From positions 9,815,691 through 9,879,690 of the forward strand of contig OY987225.1 of assembly GCA_963920705.1 (NCBI GenBank): a stretch of DNA of 64,000 nucleotides. Direction: 5' to 3'. Made by a program: the position numbers and the translations under genes. This document shows, in pieces, positions 1 through 9,959 of this stretch (position 1 is its first letter; each line of letters begins with the position of its first letter). The DNA is from Odiellus spinosus (lineage: Eukaryota > Arthropoda > Arachnida > Opiliones > Phalangiidae). The notes beneath the pieces are model-generated. The model saw only the letters and a list, made by a program, of their open reading frames with translations. It made no database searches and was not told where the DNA came from.

Positions 1-366
1 GTACCTTGTGTCCATCGACTTCGAGTTTCCGTTGATTTCCGAGAACCTTACTCTATTATCACTTTCGATCAAATGGTGGAATATTTTTCGGGCCAATGAC
101 CTATATTTGATCGAAAACAAGCTGAGAGGAGCTTCGTATCTAGGTTTATTGATATGTAACTTCGTTAGATTTCTTTGTAAGATTTGTTCGTATAGAACCC
201 ATTTGGTTTTTTCATCCAAGCTCGAATAATTTAAAATTTTTCGTATTTCGGCTTCCAGACCATTTAGTACGGCCTTTTCTTTACTGACCTCTCCTGCGGA
301 CGCGGGGTTTTCGCTAGCCGCGGGGGCCTGTTCGATCGGGACCAAAATCATCTGAGAGTATTTCAT
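1..366 (-). CDS. Maverick/Polinton small conserved ORF (partial, runs off window)
   Basis: Minus-strand frame starting ATG at 366-364 (MKYSQMILVPIEQ...) and open without a stop to position 1, at least 122 codons. The N-terminus, and an acidic stretch around residues 37-66 ending in VLYEQILQRNL, resemble the short ORF that accompanies the packaging ATPase in Maverick/Polinton and adintovirus-like elements. In that family the pattern is MK-x-MVLV at the start and a later LYxQVLQRYL. The start overlaps the stop of the upstream basic ORF by four bases (ATGA), as in a compact virus-like gene block. No biochemical function is known to me. The family call rests on recalled motif similarity, not a search. 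It could be an old, still-open fragment, because its neighbours are broken. Confidence 0.55.
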   Translation of the reverse strand, partial: MKYSQMILVPIEQAPAASENPASAGEVSKEKAVLNGLEAEIRKILNYSSLDEKTKWVLYEQILQRNLTKLHINKPRYEAPLSLFSIKYRSLARKIFHHLIESDNRVRFSEINGNSKSMDTRY

Positions 367-729
367 TTTGCCGATAGGGCACTGATTATAGAAGCGGCTA
401 TGGGTAATAATATGGAAAAGAAACCATCACCCTTTTGATTTACGAGTATGCGTTTTTTCGCTCTCCAGCTTAATGATCGATCTCCAATTCGACGGAGATT
501 CGTTTTGTGTTTAGCTAGTTTTTGTATTTTTGGTGTCAAGTTTCAGATTTCCGTTCAGAGTGTTCAAAACAACTTCGCTGATCGATTCTATCAGGTCTTT
601 ATTCGCTGATTGAAGGATACCAATTCTCTGTTTCCTATTTAAACGACCCAAAGCCGATAATAAAACCACGTTTCTTTTGGCGAGAGAGTTCTTTGGTATT
701 TTTCAAGACCTTCTTCCTTTGGATGGCAT
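363..729 (-). pseudogene. Basic small ORF of Maverick/Polinton, frameshifted
   Basis: Minus strand between the ATPase and the ORF ending at 1. One frame reads ...NRKQRIGILQSANKDLIES..., then VVLNTLNGNLKL; a second frame continues with a basic tail (RRIGDRSLSWRAKKRILV) and a glycine/alanine/leucine-rich hydrophobic end. The order (basic N-part, LIxxISExxLNxLxGN core, basic then hydrophobic tail) matches a roughly 110-residue protein found next to the ATPase in Polinton-type elements. At least two frame changes are needed (after the ATG at 729 and near 510), and a TGA lies at codon 9 of the first frame, so it is dead. Its role in the element is unknown to me. Confidence 0.5.
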
Positions 730-766
730 TTTGCGACTGACGACGTTTGTAGTCTGGTGTAGCGTT

Positions 767-1386
767 TTATTGATTTTTAGGAATGTAAACGGTTAATTGC
801 TCGCCCGGGAATATATTAGTTCTAATCCTCCAATTATCAGGGCACGTGGGGGTCATATCTAACAAAATAAAACTGTACCGTGATTTTGTGGCGTCCAAAT
901 AACTCTCAAGAACAAATTTTGAGTTATTAGGCGACAATTGCTTAGCTAAGCAACTAATTTGTAATTTATCGCGTACCTGTTTGAATAAAACGATATAACT
1001 CGCGTTCAAGGATATTTCCCTTAGAATTTTATTAAATAGATTCTGGGTTATATATAAAACCGATATCATTTTATGGTGGGCGTGTTTAGTGAAGATATCG
1101 GCCACTATCGGTCCTTTATTCTCGCTCATCAGATCGCCTATGATCATTAAGGTATTGCGTTCGCCGGTATAAATCGAAACGTCGGGTAAACCCTATAAAA
1201 ATGTAACCCCGTAATTTTTCAAATCATTATAAATCGGCTGCCAAACGCTATAATACCAAACTACTTCATCTATTGATGGCTCGTATAATAACGCTCTTTC
1301 TTTAATTATACGACAACAGAGTTCTGTTTTCCGCATCCAGAACTCCCCACTATTAATGTGCCTGATGGGTGTTTAAAAGGAAGCAT
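767..1386 (-). pseudogene. Maverick/Polinton FtsK/HerA-type packaging ATPase, broken
   Basis: Starting at the ATG at 1386, the minus strand gives a P-loop (GSSGCGK, Walker A) after SGTLIV. A one-base indel in the A run right after Walker A shifts the frame, and an in-frame TAG lies near 1190. The distal 126 codons (1147-767) are intact. They carry a Walker B-like LMIIGDLM, the HHKMISVLYITQNLF segment, NASYIVLFKQVRDK and a C-terminal CPDNWRIRTNIFPGE. These are typical of the DNA-packaging ATPase of Polintons and adintoviruses. The span of about 206 codons matches the usual length. In intact elements the ATPase is expected to pump DNA into capsids; this copy cannot be made as one chain. Confidence 0.75.
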
Positions 1387-1454
1387 GTTACAAGTTCCGT
1401 GGCCAAAGTACTAATGACTAATACGACGGATAAAAACTTATTTATAGATCGCGT

Positions 1455-1490
1455 TAAAGTAGCGCGTGATAAGCTACGCGCTGCTACTAT
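1455..1490. repeat. Short GC-rich inverted repeat
   Basis: AGTAGCGCG is followed after about 10 bases by its near reverse complement CGCGCTGCTACT, giving a potential hairpin in the intergenic region between the ATPase relic and the spliced gene. It may belong to a regulatory region with the adjacent E2F-like sites. Confidence 0.4.
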
Positions 1491-1497
1491 CGCGAGG

Positions 1498-1606
1498 CTA
1501 ATTTTCGCGTAACTTCACGTGCGCGTCGCGGTTGCGAGATCTAACCATCGCGGGTTTTTTTTGGCGGGAACATTTTCCCGCCAAAAATATTTTTCGCGCC
1601 AAAAAA
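1498..1606. promoter_or_regulatory. Cluster of E2F-like sites including an inverted pair
   Basis: TTTGGCGGGAA at 1560-1570 faces its inverted copy TTCCCGCCAAA at 1575-1585. It is followed by TTTTTCGCGCCAAAA at about 1590-1604, and TTTTCGCG occurs near 1502. These match the consensus TTTSSCGC bound by E2F/DP factors. The block lies between the minus-strand ATPase and a plus-strand gene. The motif match is seen; promoter activity is inference. Confidence 0.4.
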
Positions 1607-2278
1607 GAGCTGGGAAAAAAGTTGAAGGCATTGGTTTTTTCTGGGACCCCTCCCCCGAGAGACGAAACTAGAGTTTGAAATTTTAAGATTGCAGGTGACT
1701 GGAAGAAGAGTAAAATGAAAGAGAGCTTGAAGTCAAAGAACGTGTCTTTGACAAAGTATTCGCTTGACACCGTCGAACCAGGCTGTTTAGGATCAAGGGT
1801 TGGGCGCAGTTTTTTAGTCGCTTTGACCTACAATGGATCGCGGAATAAGACAATGGAGATTGAGGGATGACGCTTAGTCCTTGGTGAGATGACGTGGGCG
1901 TCCGGAGACTGGGACCACCGACGATAGCCACGAATTGTGGGAGCTTCTATACATGGCAAAAGTTCTTTTTGACCCCAAAAATAATTCAGGTGCAAAGGGG
2001 GTAAAAGTATTTTAAACCATCTCCGTTTGTGTTCCCAACCCCCCCCCCCCGTAAAAAAACAGAGGAGTCCGAATAAGGCTGGACATCTAGTGCAGCCCCC
2101 CATCGTCTTTTGGCATAAAAACGAAATTCAACTTTACGCTCAGTACCATTATCGCTTCAGCACTTGAGCTTCTTGTAGAGGAAAAGATATTTTAAAATTT
2201 AAAAAACTTAGGATCATGGATCGCGTAGATTTGACGTGAGTACATTTAATAAGACTTAGCTTCTTTTCTAACAACTTT
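1607..2278. other. Intergenic stretch without a recognisable gene
   Basis: Several short overlapping minus-strand frames are open here, but none shows a known motif or coherent composition. It holds an 11-base C run near 2041. I see nothing else I can support. Confidence 0.5.
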
Positions 2279-2344
2279 TTGAAAAATTTTAAATATTTTT
2301 TCCCGCGAAGTAACAACGGCGCTAGACCCTTGTCGACGCGCCCG

Positions 2345-2707
2345 ATGGCGGAGGGGTACTCCCCCGAGAGCCCCTCGGGGAGCGAGAGCTCGGCGGCGAG
2401 CGAGATAAGTCGATTCTCGTGGCCGTCGTCGAGCTCGTTGAGTTCGAGGACCCCGTCGCCCGGACCGCAGTTCGGCCGCTTCGTGATGGACGAGGCGGAC
2501 TCCGGCGACGGGGCCATATTCCCTGCTCAGGTTTGGGCCGACGCTTTCGGTCCCGCTTCCCCAATCGCCTCCCCAGCACCCGACGCCGAGCCTCCGGTTT
2601 GGGTGGCACCAGCACCGCATTATCACAACTTGGTAGCACCCGAACCGGAGTGGCCGGTGTACGATATAGAGGAGGAGGGGCAGCCGATGGAGGAGCCGCA
2701 GCCCTAG
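2345..2707 (+). other. G+C-rich open frame, Ser/Pro/acidic-rich, ending at a TAG just before the spliced gene
   Basis: Markedly G+C-rich compared with the AT-rich flanks. From ATG 2345 the frame encodes a low-complexity N-part (Ser-rich, PSSSSLSSRTPSPGP) and a Pro/acidic C-part (EEEGQPMEEPQP) before TAG at 2705-2707. The frame is the same as the downstream CDS that starts ATG at 2711, and the protein character continues across the stop (EEPQP-stop-AMEEEAMAIAQ). Either this is the 5' coding part of that gene with a nonsense mutation, or it is an upstream ORF. No domain recognised. Confidence 0.4.
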
Positions 2708-2710
2708 GCT

Positions 2711-3194
2711 ATGGAGGAGGAGGCGATGGCGATCGCCCAACTGTTGGAGCATCCAATAGTGGAGCCGCTACCGCGCGTGGTGGGCCATGCGCACGGCGTC
2801 AATGAAGAGACGCCGTGGACGGTTATGGCGCCACGCGGGTATATTAGGCCCGACTGCCAGTCCACCATGTATGTTTCATTACATTACATAAAATCCGTAT
2901 TATAAAATCAAGCTTTTAATATTATTAATCTTTTTATAAAAGCCTACTAGCCCGTCTTGGCGAAGTTTTTTTTGGGCTCTGTGCCGGTACGAAGTAGAGT
3001 ACGTGCGGGAATTTGAGAGATGTGTCACTGCTGCCATACGGCAGTGTACAGTGTTCATTGGTGACCGGTAAGAATTTTTTTCCAAATATATTATTAAAAA
3101 AAAATACCCCCAAATATATATTTACCGATTTTCGCTTTTTTTACAGTCTCTGGGAGTTAGATTGCCGCTCGCTTCTGTATATTTGCCATTATAA

Positions 3195-3226
<32 letters not shown>

Positions 3227-3396
3227 TGTTTTTACTAAGAGCTATGTTTTTTCTTTTGTTTTTTAGACTTCGTGAAAACCTGGCGCAGATGCGGGATTAC
3301 AGGATCCTTCATCATTACCTTCTTCCTGTAATCTCGGCAAGGGACGCGCACATGTTTAGTCTCATTTACGAGAGACTTGCTTTGTGCGTCCCTTGA
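2711..3396 (+). CDS. Four-exon gene, unknown product of about 144 aa
   Basis: Exons 2711-2868, 2951-3067, 3147-3176 and 3267-3396 join in frame to 435 nt. Introns of 82, 79 and 90 bp have donors GTATGT, GTAAGA and GTATAT, and acceptors ctactag, tttttacag and ttttttag. Codon phases agree at all three junctions and the last exon ends at TGA 3394-3396. The product has an acidic start (MEEEAMAIAQLLEH), an aromatic/basic middle (SFFWALCRYEVEYVREFE) and a helical end (MRDYRILHHYLLPVISARD). I do not recognise the family. The upstream frame is open but separated by one TAG. It lies inside Polinton debris on the opposite strand, so it may be an element gene or a host gene. No clear AATAAA follows. The model is by eye, without transcript support. 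Confidence 0.5.
3196..3228. repeat. ATT microsatellite within an intron
   Basis: About nine TTA/ATT units inside the third intron of the spliced gene model. Confidence 0.8.
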
Positions 3397-3417
3397 TCCC
3401 TTTTTTTCTTTTAAAAA

Positions 3418-3560
3418 AATGTATATATTGTAAATATTGTATTAATTGTAAATAGTGTGTATATTGTATATTTTTTATTAATTGTATGAATTGTTTATAG
3501 TGTAAATAGTGTATATTACGTATATATTGTATTAATTTTATATATATGATATTAATTAAA
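3418..3560. repeat. AT-rich short tandem repeat
   Basis: Degenerate repeats of the type TATATTGTAAATAGTGTA and TTGTATTAATTG occur right after the stop of the spliced gene. No gene or clear poly(A) signal was seen. Confidence 0.6.
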
Positions 3561-4142
3561 ATTTAAAAACTTAAAAAAAAGTACATTTTGATCAATTTTT
3601 TGTCTATACGTCCTATAATAACACTGTATCTCGCCTTGCGATTAGTGTAGAACATACCAATACACTTAATTTAATACTACCGAACTTTACCAAGATTGAA
3701 TAAGATTGTACCTAAGAATAAGCCTTTAAAATATTACCCTTTAAATTATAGAATTTAAAATATTAATATAGCAACTGGAGGACGAATAAAGTATCTGTTT
3801 TTTTTTCTAATATATACTCTCGAGAGCAAGGATCGAATTGTATATCCGTCCCTTCGCACGCTCTCTCGCTAAAACGATCTCGGACCGCGCAGATATCGTA
3901 GAATAACGTAAAGGCTCCCGTAGCCCCCACTAGCAACATCGCGCTAACTCTCTCGCTCTCTCTCTCTCTCTCGGTCAAGCTCTTTTATTCTCGCTTAACC
4001 CAACGTGCGCCCGTAACAGAGAGAGGTTATTACCCTCCTCGTAATGTAAGAAAGCCAAACTAACAGTAAACACACCAAAATTTAAATTCAACTCTTTTTA
4101 TTACGAAAAAACAAAAATGGACCTTTTTAAGACCAAATAATA
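3561..4142. other. AT-rich stretch with a CT microsatellite
   Basis: No gene seen. A (CT)n tract of about 30 bases lies near 3945-3975. The short minus-strand frame across it (RERESER...) is a by-product of the microsatellite. Confidence 0.5.
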
Positions 4143-4544
4143 CTATTTATATACATTTATAGGTTTAATAATTTGTACGTAACATAAATGACTCGATGGT
4201 ACGTATTTTTTACACACTGGACAATACATTTCCCCGCACGTATGCTTTTCTCGACGTCTGTTGTGATCTATTGTTTTGAAACATTCCTTACATGTAAATA
4301 ATCGCTCGCAAAGAGACTTTTTTGACCCTATTTTGTTTAGATGACTATCGAAACACTCTCTACCGTTAAACGTTCTAGAACACTTGACGCAGATAATTTT
4401 TTCGCCTCCGCATATCTGGTCTCGCATGCAACTAAAGCAGAACGCGTTACATTTATGCGATCGCGGACGCCAATAGGGCTCGAGACATAGAAAACAAAAA
4501 TATTGCGAATTAAATAGCGGCTTTAGATTCGTAATAAGTATCAA
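4143..4544 (-). pseudogene. Polinton protein-primed DNA polymerase B, cysteine-rich fragment
   Basis: A 133-codon frame dense in paired Cys/His: CFLC, CNAFCFSC, IICVKCSRTF, CFDSHL, FTCKECFKT, HTCGEMYCPVC and HLCY. This spacing, ending in a C-G-E-x-Y-C-x-x-C followed by HLCYxQ, is the zinc-binding region that precedes the exonuclease domain in Maverick/Polinton type-B DNA polymerases. The stop at 4143 comes where the exonuclease motifs should begin, and no polymerase palm motif is seen nearby. Only about a tenth of the usual protein of over 1000 residues is left. Same strand as the ATPase relic at 767-1386, so the two probably derive from one element. Confidence 0.7.
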
Positions 4545-5637
4545 CAGTCAGTTATTTTCACTAACCTTACCAAAAAAAGTTGGTCTTGGGAAGTCTTTCG
4601 GGTGTCTTATGCAGTCTTAATAGGTCCTGGGGAAGTCTTCCATTGTGTCAAGTCTTAATGACTTCCCCAAGACTTTTGTATTGTCCTTGAAGACCTTTTC
4701 AGATCAGACTAACTTTTTTCCGTAAGGGTAGTGCTCGAGATGACTTTGTTACAGGCGAAGTAGACTTAATCAAAGGAATCTTTGCTAATGCCCATAACCT
4801 TTTTCGACAAATTCCAGTAGTTCCTTCAGATTCTCACATGAGTTCCAATTCTAAGAAGTCTTATTTGCAAAAAAACAGCAGAATATGACCAAGATGAAGT
4901 CTAAACCCTCATCTGGAAATTACATTAGAGAAAATCTCCGGGATGATACCAGAAAGCCCCCTGCCAGTGATAAATAGAGGCAGTTGGAAAATTGCTGGTT
5001 GATAAAATATGAGATTGTAAACTTAAGTTCTCTGCAAAATTTGAAGATTATTCAATAGGAAATTGCTCGACAAACTCGACTGAGGAGCAAGTACATGACT
5101 ATTTAATTGGAAATTAATTATCTATATTGGAAATATGTCGATCACTCGAGTCTAAACCACCCACGGCAACCTATAAATGTTATATTATTCGCTCTCTTAG
5201 TGAGTCTGGCAATGTACGAAAATTTGATATTTGGCCAGTTAGCAACCAAGAAGATAAAATCTCCACAAAAATCTTAGGCACGAAAGAAGAGACAACAGCA
5301 CTAATTTGGTAAATGCTCCTATAGCAAGTTATATACTATACAATTACGCAAGCATAAATATAGAATGTATCATTGAACAGTAGAAGAACTTTACGGGTGC
5401 CAAGGTATATCCCTCGGATAACAGAGATTTTTCGAAAACCCATTTCATTATTGAATGTGGTCATAAATACGATAAAATAATACAAGATTTGACCAACTGG
5501 CCCAACCCCCTGATCATACGCAGAAAGGGGAGTTCGATGAGAGCAGACAAAGTGAATAAAGGGAATCTGGATCATAATGAAGTATGACAACTAAACCAAA
5601 AATCGAGCTCACCTAGACCAACCTTACTTAAAGGGTT
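4545..5637. other. Unassigned, possible decayed LINE 5' region
   Basis: 4588-4680 holds several imperfect copies of AAGTCTT in both orientations. The only open frame (5127-5312, 61 codons) has no motif I recognise. The position just upstream of a LINE endonuclease fragment would suit a decayed ORF1, but I cannot show it. Confidence 0.3.
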
Positions 5638-6179
5638 AAAATTGGACATGTAAATGCAAGAAGTTTGTTACCGAATCATTTTGATATCCAACTCCTATTG
5701 ATGTCTAATATTATGTGAATCAGAGATATGATAAAACGAGACAATTCCAGACTCATTGGTGGAAATTTCGGATTATAATCTAATAAGGAAAGATTGAACC
5801 TACTTAGACAGAAGCGGAGGCGTTGTGATTTATTTTCGTTTATCCTTACCAATAACAGTATTTGATACCCACAGCAAAGATTCAGTCTAGATAGAATTAA
5901 CTTTTATAATCAGTCCGAAACTGTTCTTTGGTTGTTTCTACAGGAGCGCCAATAACGATTGCCAAAATATAGACTCACTTAAACAAGTCCTGGACGTTTT
6001 AACAAAAAAATAACAATGAAATCGTATTACTCGGTGACTTTAATTGCGTTATGCTAGCCAATCATCTGTCACTAGCTACCAGAAACTTACAAGACTCTAC
6101 CATAGATCTTACGCAATTGATTAAGGGCCAACTCGAGTCACATCCACTAGTCGAACTTTACCCGATCATATTGTAACGG
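5638..6179 (+). pseudogene. LINE ORF2 endonuclease fragment (non-LTR retrotransposon)
   Basis: Plus-strand reading in broken frames gives the signature blocks of an apurinic-type endonuclease (EEP fold). HVNARSLLPN sits at the start, DRSGGGVVIYF-like blocks follow near 5810-5835, then FFGCFYRSANN near 5930, and EIVLLGDFNC near 6020-6045. These match the order in Jockey/CR1-type elements. Stops occur after IM (near 5717), in the middle (near 5887) and elsewhere, and no reverse transcriptase follows because the sequence changes character after 6180. It is an old fragment. Confidence 0.65.
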
Positions 6180-6328
6180 GGATGTTAAAGGGATCCCTAG
6201 GCATGGGGATAAAGGCTTATTTCCAACATTGGTTCCTGCATCTACCCCAAGGTGCTGCATCTTCCCCAAGGGCCTCCATCTAGCCTAGCTGCTCGACCCT
6301 GTGAGACCACGTGACAACCTAGAGTAAA

Positions 6329-7823
6329 AGGGGTCAATCCACGTGAGTTCGTCTTGATGAACAAAGGCATAATTTTAAATTTCAACTAATATTTTTCTCA
6401 GGATATATAAGCGGATATACCAAGTTTCAAACTCCAAAAAAAATATTTCTCGAGTTATAATTTTTAAAATTATTTTGCATAAATTTAGATTTTAAATTCT
6501 CAAATTGGGTTTTCTCTAATATCTTTAGAATTAATAGCCTTAAATTAATAAAAATTCATATTACAGACGAAAAAATGGTGCCTAATATGAAATTGATGAC
6601 AAAAACAATGGGATAAAATTACAGAACGAGATAATTTCAATTTTTGGGGGTCTCATAGGGGCCAAATTTGAGACTTGAGCGTCACCTTCAAAAAATTTAT
6701 TATTTTTGGCCCAACAGGCTATCTACTTTTATTTAGAAACGGGATCAATGAGAAACAGTTTTAAAGTGCAATTTTTTTTTTTATTTTTCAAAATTATAGT
6801 ATATTATTTATGTTCAATTTCTTAAAAAAATATTTCACGTCATTCAAACATGTTTTTTGAACTGGTACTGCTTCCTATTTGATGATTATGGGCAATCTTC
6901 GCTAAATTCGTAATTAAGGCATAGAAAAGGGGCTCAATCCTAATTTGAAACCTAAAACCCTAGCTAAGACAGATTAATAAATTTAGGAATTGGGTGGGGT
7001 CGGGCCAAATTTGAGACCTCGAAAATTCTGAAAATTTAATATTTTTGGCCCAACAGTCTATCTACTTCAAATTATAAATGGGATAAATGAGACTGGATGA
7101 TCCAAAAAATAGTTTATCATATGAAAACAACCCCACCCTTCCCTAATTTATTTATCTGTCTCAGTGTTTCTTGACCAGGGTTTTAGGCTTCAAATTAGGA
7201 TTGAGCCCCTTTTCTATGCCTTAATTACGAATTTAGAGTTGATTGCCAAAAAACATCAAATGGGAAGAAGTACCAGTTCAAAAAACAAATGTTTGAATGA
7301 CATGAAATATGTTTTTAAGAAATTCAACATAAATAATATAGTATATTTTTGAAAATAAAAAAAAATATTATTGTGCTTTAAAATTGTTTCTCATTGATCC
7401 CGTTCATAGTTCAAAGTAGATAGCCTGTTGGGCCAAAAATATTAAATTGTCAGAATTTTTGAAGGTTACGCTCAAGTCTCCAATTTGGCCGCTGTGAGAC
7501 CCCCAAAAATTGAAACTATCTCGTTCGGTAATTTTTTCCCAGTGTTTTCGTCATCAAATTCGTATTCAGCACCATTCTTTCGTCTAAAATATGAATTTTT
7601 TATTAATTTAAGGCTATTAATTCTGAAGATATTAGAGAAAACCCAATTTGAAAATTTAAAATCCAAATTTATGCAAAAAAATTTAAAAAATTATAACTTG
7701 AGAAATTATTTTTTCTGGAATCTGGAACTTGGTAAATATCAGTTTCTTACGCTTATATATCCTGAGAAAAATAATGGTTGAAATTAGGCCCTTTTTCCTC
7801 AAGTCGAATTCACATGGATTTAC
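6329..7823. mobile_element. Fold-back element, arms of about 0.7 kb
   Basis: 6329-7005 is repeated in inverted orientation at about 7118-7823 with a loop of about 110 bp. Matching landmarks are GGGGCTCAATCC near 6928 versus GGATTGAGCCCC near 7198, GGCCCAACAGGCTATCTAC near 6710 versus its complement near 7417, and TTTTCTCAGGATATATAAGC near 6393 versus its complement near 7750. The loop repeats the GGCCCAACAGTCTATCTACTT motif once more. Arms have diverged by many small differences. No ORF or clear target-site duplication was seen. It is a non-autonomous inverted-repeat element of unknown superfamily. Confidence 0.75.
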
Positions 7824-8089
7824 CCAAAGGAAGGCTTCAACCTAGCCTCGAGGCAAATTCCCAGACGACGCCCAGGATACCAGTTCTACAATAAACGCTT
7901 AGAGCTGTATAAAATGTTCCTGTTATTATTAAAGTACCTTTTGAAACTAGTAAACTGACTTTATATTGTTAAATAGTTAAGCGTACAGTTACAATTGGAG
8001 CCACCGCCGATACGAACAGTTATTTCAGGATTAATTTTTTTTAACACTAAGTTTTTTTGTTGCCAGTTTTTTGTGAAATTTGGATTAGT

Positions 8090-8506
8090 GTGTGTGCGCG
8101 CCTGATCTGAAGAGGAATTAACTTAATGGTTAATTGGTGTGAACTTAAAAATAGTTCCCGTTTAATTTTTGTGCGTGTTTCGCTTCGCAGCTGTTATTCT
8201 TTTTTCGTCGACTCTCGCCTGGAGACTGTCTCTTCTAAAGAAGGCCGCGAAATGTTTTTCCCCTTTGTATTTCTTGTTATGTGGTTTAATAAATAAATTA
8301 ATTTATAAAGAACTCATTAGTTTAATTTATAAAAACGATCTACAAAAGTTTGAGGTTAACTATGCCATAGCAGGGAGAGAAGAGAATTGGTGGACATCTT
8401 AAGATGCTATGTGAGAGTTCTATATTTTCCTAGCAAACGCCCCAAATACTATGATACTAAGATCCCCCTAGTGGTGATCTCTAATCCTCATGTGTCAAGG
8501 TTCACA
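8090..8506 (-). mobile_element. Putative 3' LTR of copia element 1, with polypurine tract
   Basis: On the minus strand the RNase H stop is followed by a purine run, CAAAGAGGGGGAGAA (about 8507-8521), and then TGTGAACCTTGACACATG starting at 8506. This is the expected polypurine tract plus LTR start. The far end of the LTR (TG/CA boundary) cannot be fixed because no second copy is present, so 8090 is only a guess. Confidence 0.4.
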
Positions 8507-8642
8507 TTCTCCCCCTCTTTGACACTATACAATTCATTACAACATATATTAGTATTAATATTCATTATCACATTATTCTAAGCGATTTAACGCAATTCAA
8601 GAAACTATTTTTGTTTAACACTTTTGTTAGAATGTCAGCTAT

Positions 8643-9239
8643 ATTATCACTAGATTTAACTAATTTTAAATCAAAGTATTGTTTTTCTAAATTGTCTCTA
8701 ACCATATGAAATCCACTATCAATGTGTTTCGATCTTTGATTTTCAACACAGTTCTTCGAATAGAATATAGCTGATTGGTTATCACAATAAATTATCGGTT
8801 TGTTAAACGTTACATCGAAAAGTTCAAGTTCTTCAATTATTGGTAGTAACCATAAGAGTTCCTTTGTTGCTTCGGATAATACGACGTATTCAGCCTCCAT
8901 TGTTGATAGCGATACGGATTTTTGTTTAATCGATCTCCAATTCACTTGTGACGATCCTAGGCATACTACATACTATTAGATTTACGCGTGTCACGATCTG
9001 ATCCCCAATCACTGTCGCTGTATATCGATATAGTAGTGTTATCTCCTCTCTTATAAGTTAGTCCTTGTTTTGATGTTGATAGCACGAATCTTGCAAGTTG
9101 GCATAATCTGCACCAATGATTATATCCGGGATTATTGTTAAACTGGGAAAACGCGATTACATGAAAAAGAATATCCGGTATGGTTCGCTGTGCTACGAAA
9201 AGTAAACTTTCTATTAACGATCTATACGGAAATGATTTC
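8643..9239. repeat. 597-bp tandem duplication, copy 1
   Basis: Adjacent to the copy at 9240-9836. Reading by eye finds only two substitutions (ACGACG/GCGACG and CAATGATT/CATTGATT). Confidence 0.9.
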
Positions 9240-9836
9240 ATTATCACTAGATTTAACTAATTTTAAATCAAAGTATTGTTTTTCTAAATTGTCTCTAACC
9301 ATATGAAATCCACTATCAATGTGTTTCGATCTTTGATTTTCAACACAGTTCTTCGAATAGAATATAGCTGATTGGTTATCACAATAAATTATCGGTTTGT
9401 TAAACGTTACATCGAAAAGTTCAAGTTCTTCAATTATTGGTAGTAACCATAAGAGTTCCTTTGTTGCTTCGGATAATGCGACGTATTCAGCCTCCATTGT
9501 TGATAGCGATACGGATTTTTGTTTAATCGATCTCCAATTCACTTGTGACGATCCTAGGCATACTACATACTATTAGATTTACGCGTGTCACGATCTGATC
9601 CCCAATCACTGTCGCTGTATATCGATATAGTAGTGTTATCTCCTCTCTTATAAGTTAGTCCTTGTTTTGATGTTGATAGCACGAATCTTGCAAGTTGGCA
9701 TAATCTGCACCATTGATTATATCCGGGATTATTGTTAAACTGGGAAAACGCGATTACATGAAAAAGAATATCCGGTATGGTTCGCTGTGCTACGAAAAGT
9801 AAACTTTCTATTAACGATCTATACGGAAATGATTTC
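9240..9836. repeat. 597-bp tandem duplication, copy 2
   Basis: Second copy of the unit at 8643-9239. It interrupts the RNase H region and gives copia element 1 two RNase H segments. Confidence 0.9.
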
Positions 9837-9959
9837 ATCCGTTCTATTTCAATATCTTCTGTTGGACTATCGTTTCTTGATAATGTTGTACCGCATTCTG
9901 TATGTAGCTTATTTGGTGCATTTTCAATGAGCCATCCTTCTTGAATTTGAATTCAATAC

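Larger units (their letters stand above)
8568..9838 (-). pseudogene. copia 1 RT end and RNase H, duplicated in tandem
   Basis: Contains two copies of the segment from MKSFPYRSLIESLLFVAQ (end of RT) through IYSDSDWGSDRDTRKSNS (RNase H first Asp) and SLSTMEAEYVVLSEATKE to YCDNQSAIFYSKN and RSKHID. The last copy ends with the natural C-terminus near 8568. Each copy has the same frame break between SNSM and the LGSSQVNW that should follow, so the break predates the duplication. RNase H degrades the RNA strand of the RNA/DNA hybrid during reverse transcription. Confidence 0.85.

Noticed and set aside
1498..2103. Overlapping minus-strand short frames
   Set aside because: No domain, no consistent composition; probably chance.
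2149..2805. Several frames on both strands in the G+C-rich patch
   Set aside because: High G+C lowers stop frequency. Only the plus frame ending at 2707 continues into a phase-consistent spliced gene.
3763..3978. Minus-strand frame with RERESER start
   Set aside because: Created by the CT microsatellite.
5127..5312. 61-codon plus frame upstream of the LINE fragment
   Set aside because: Could be ORF1 debris, but shows no coiled coil or zinc knuckle.
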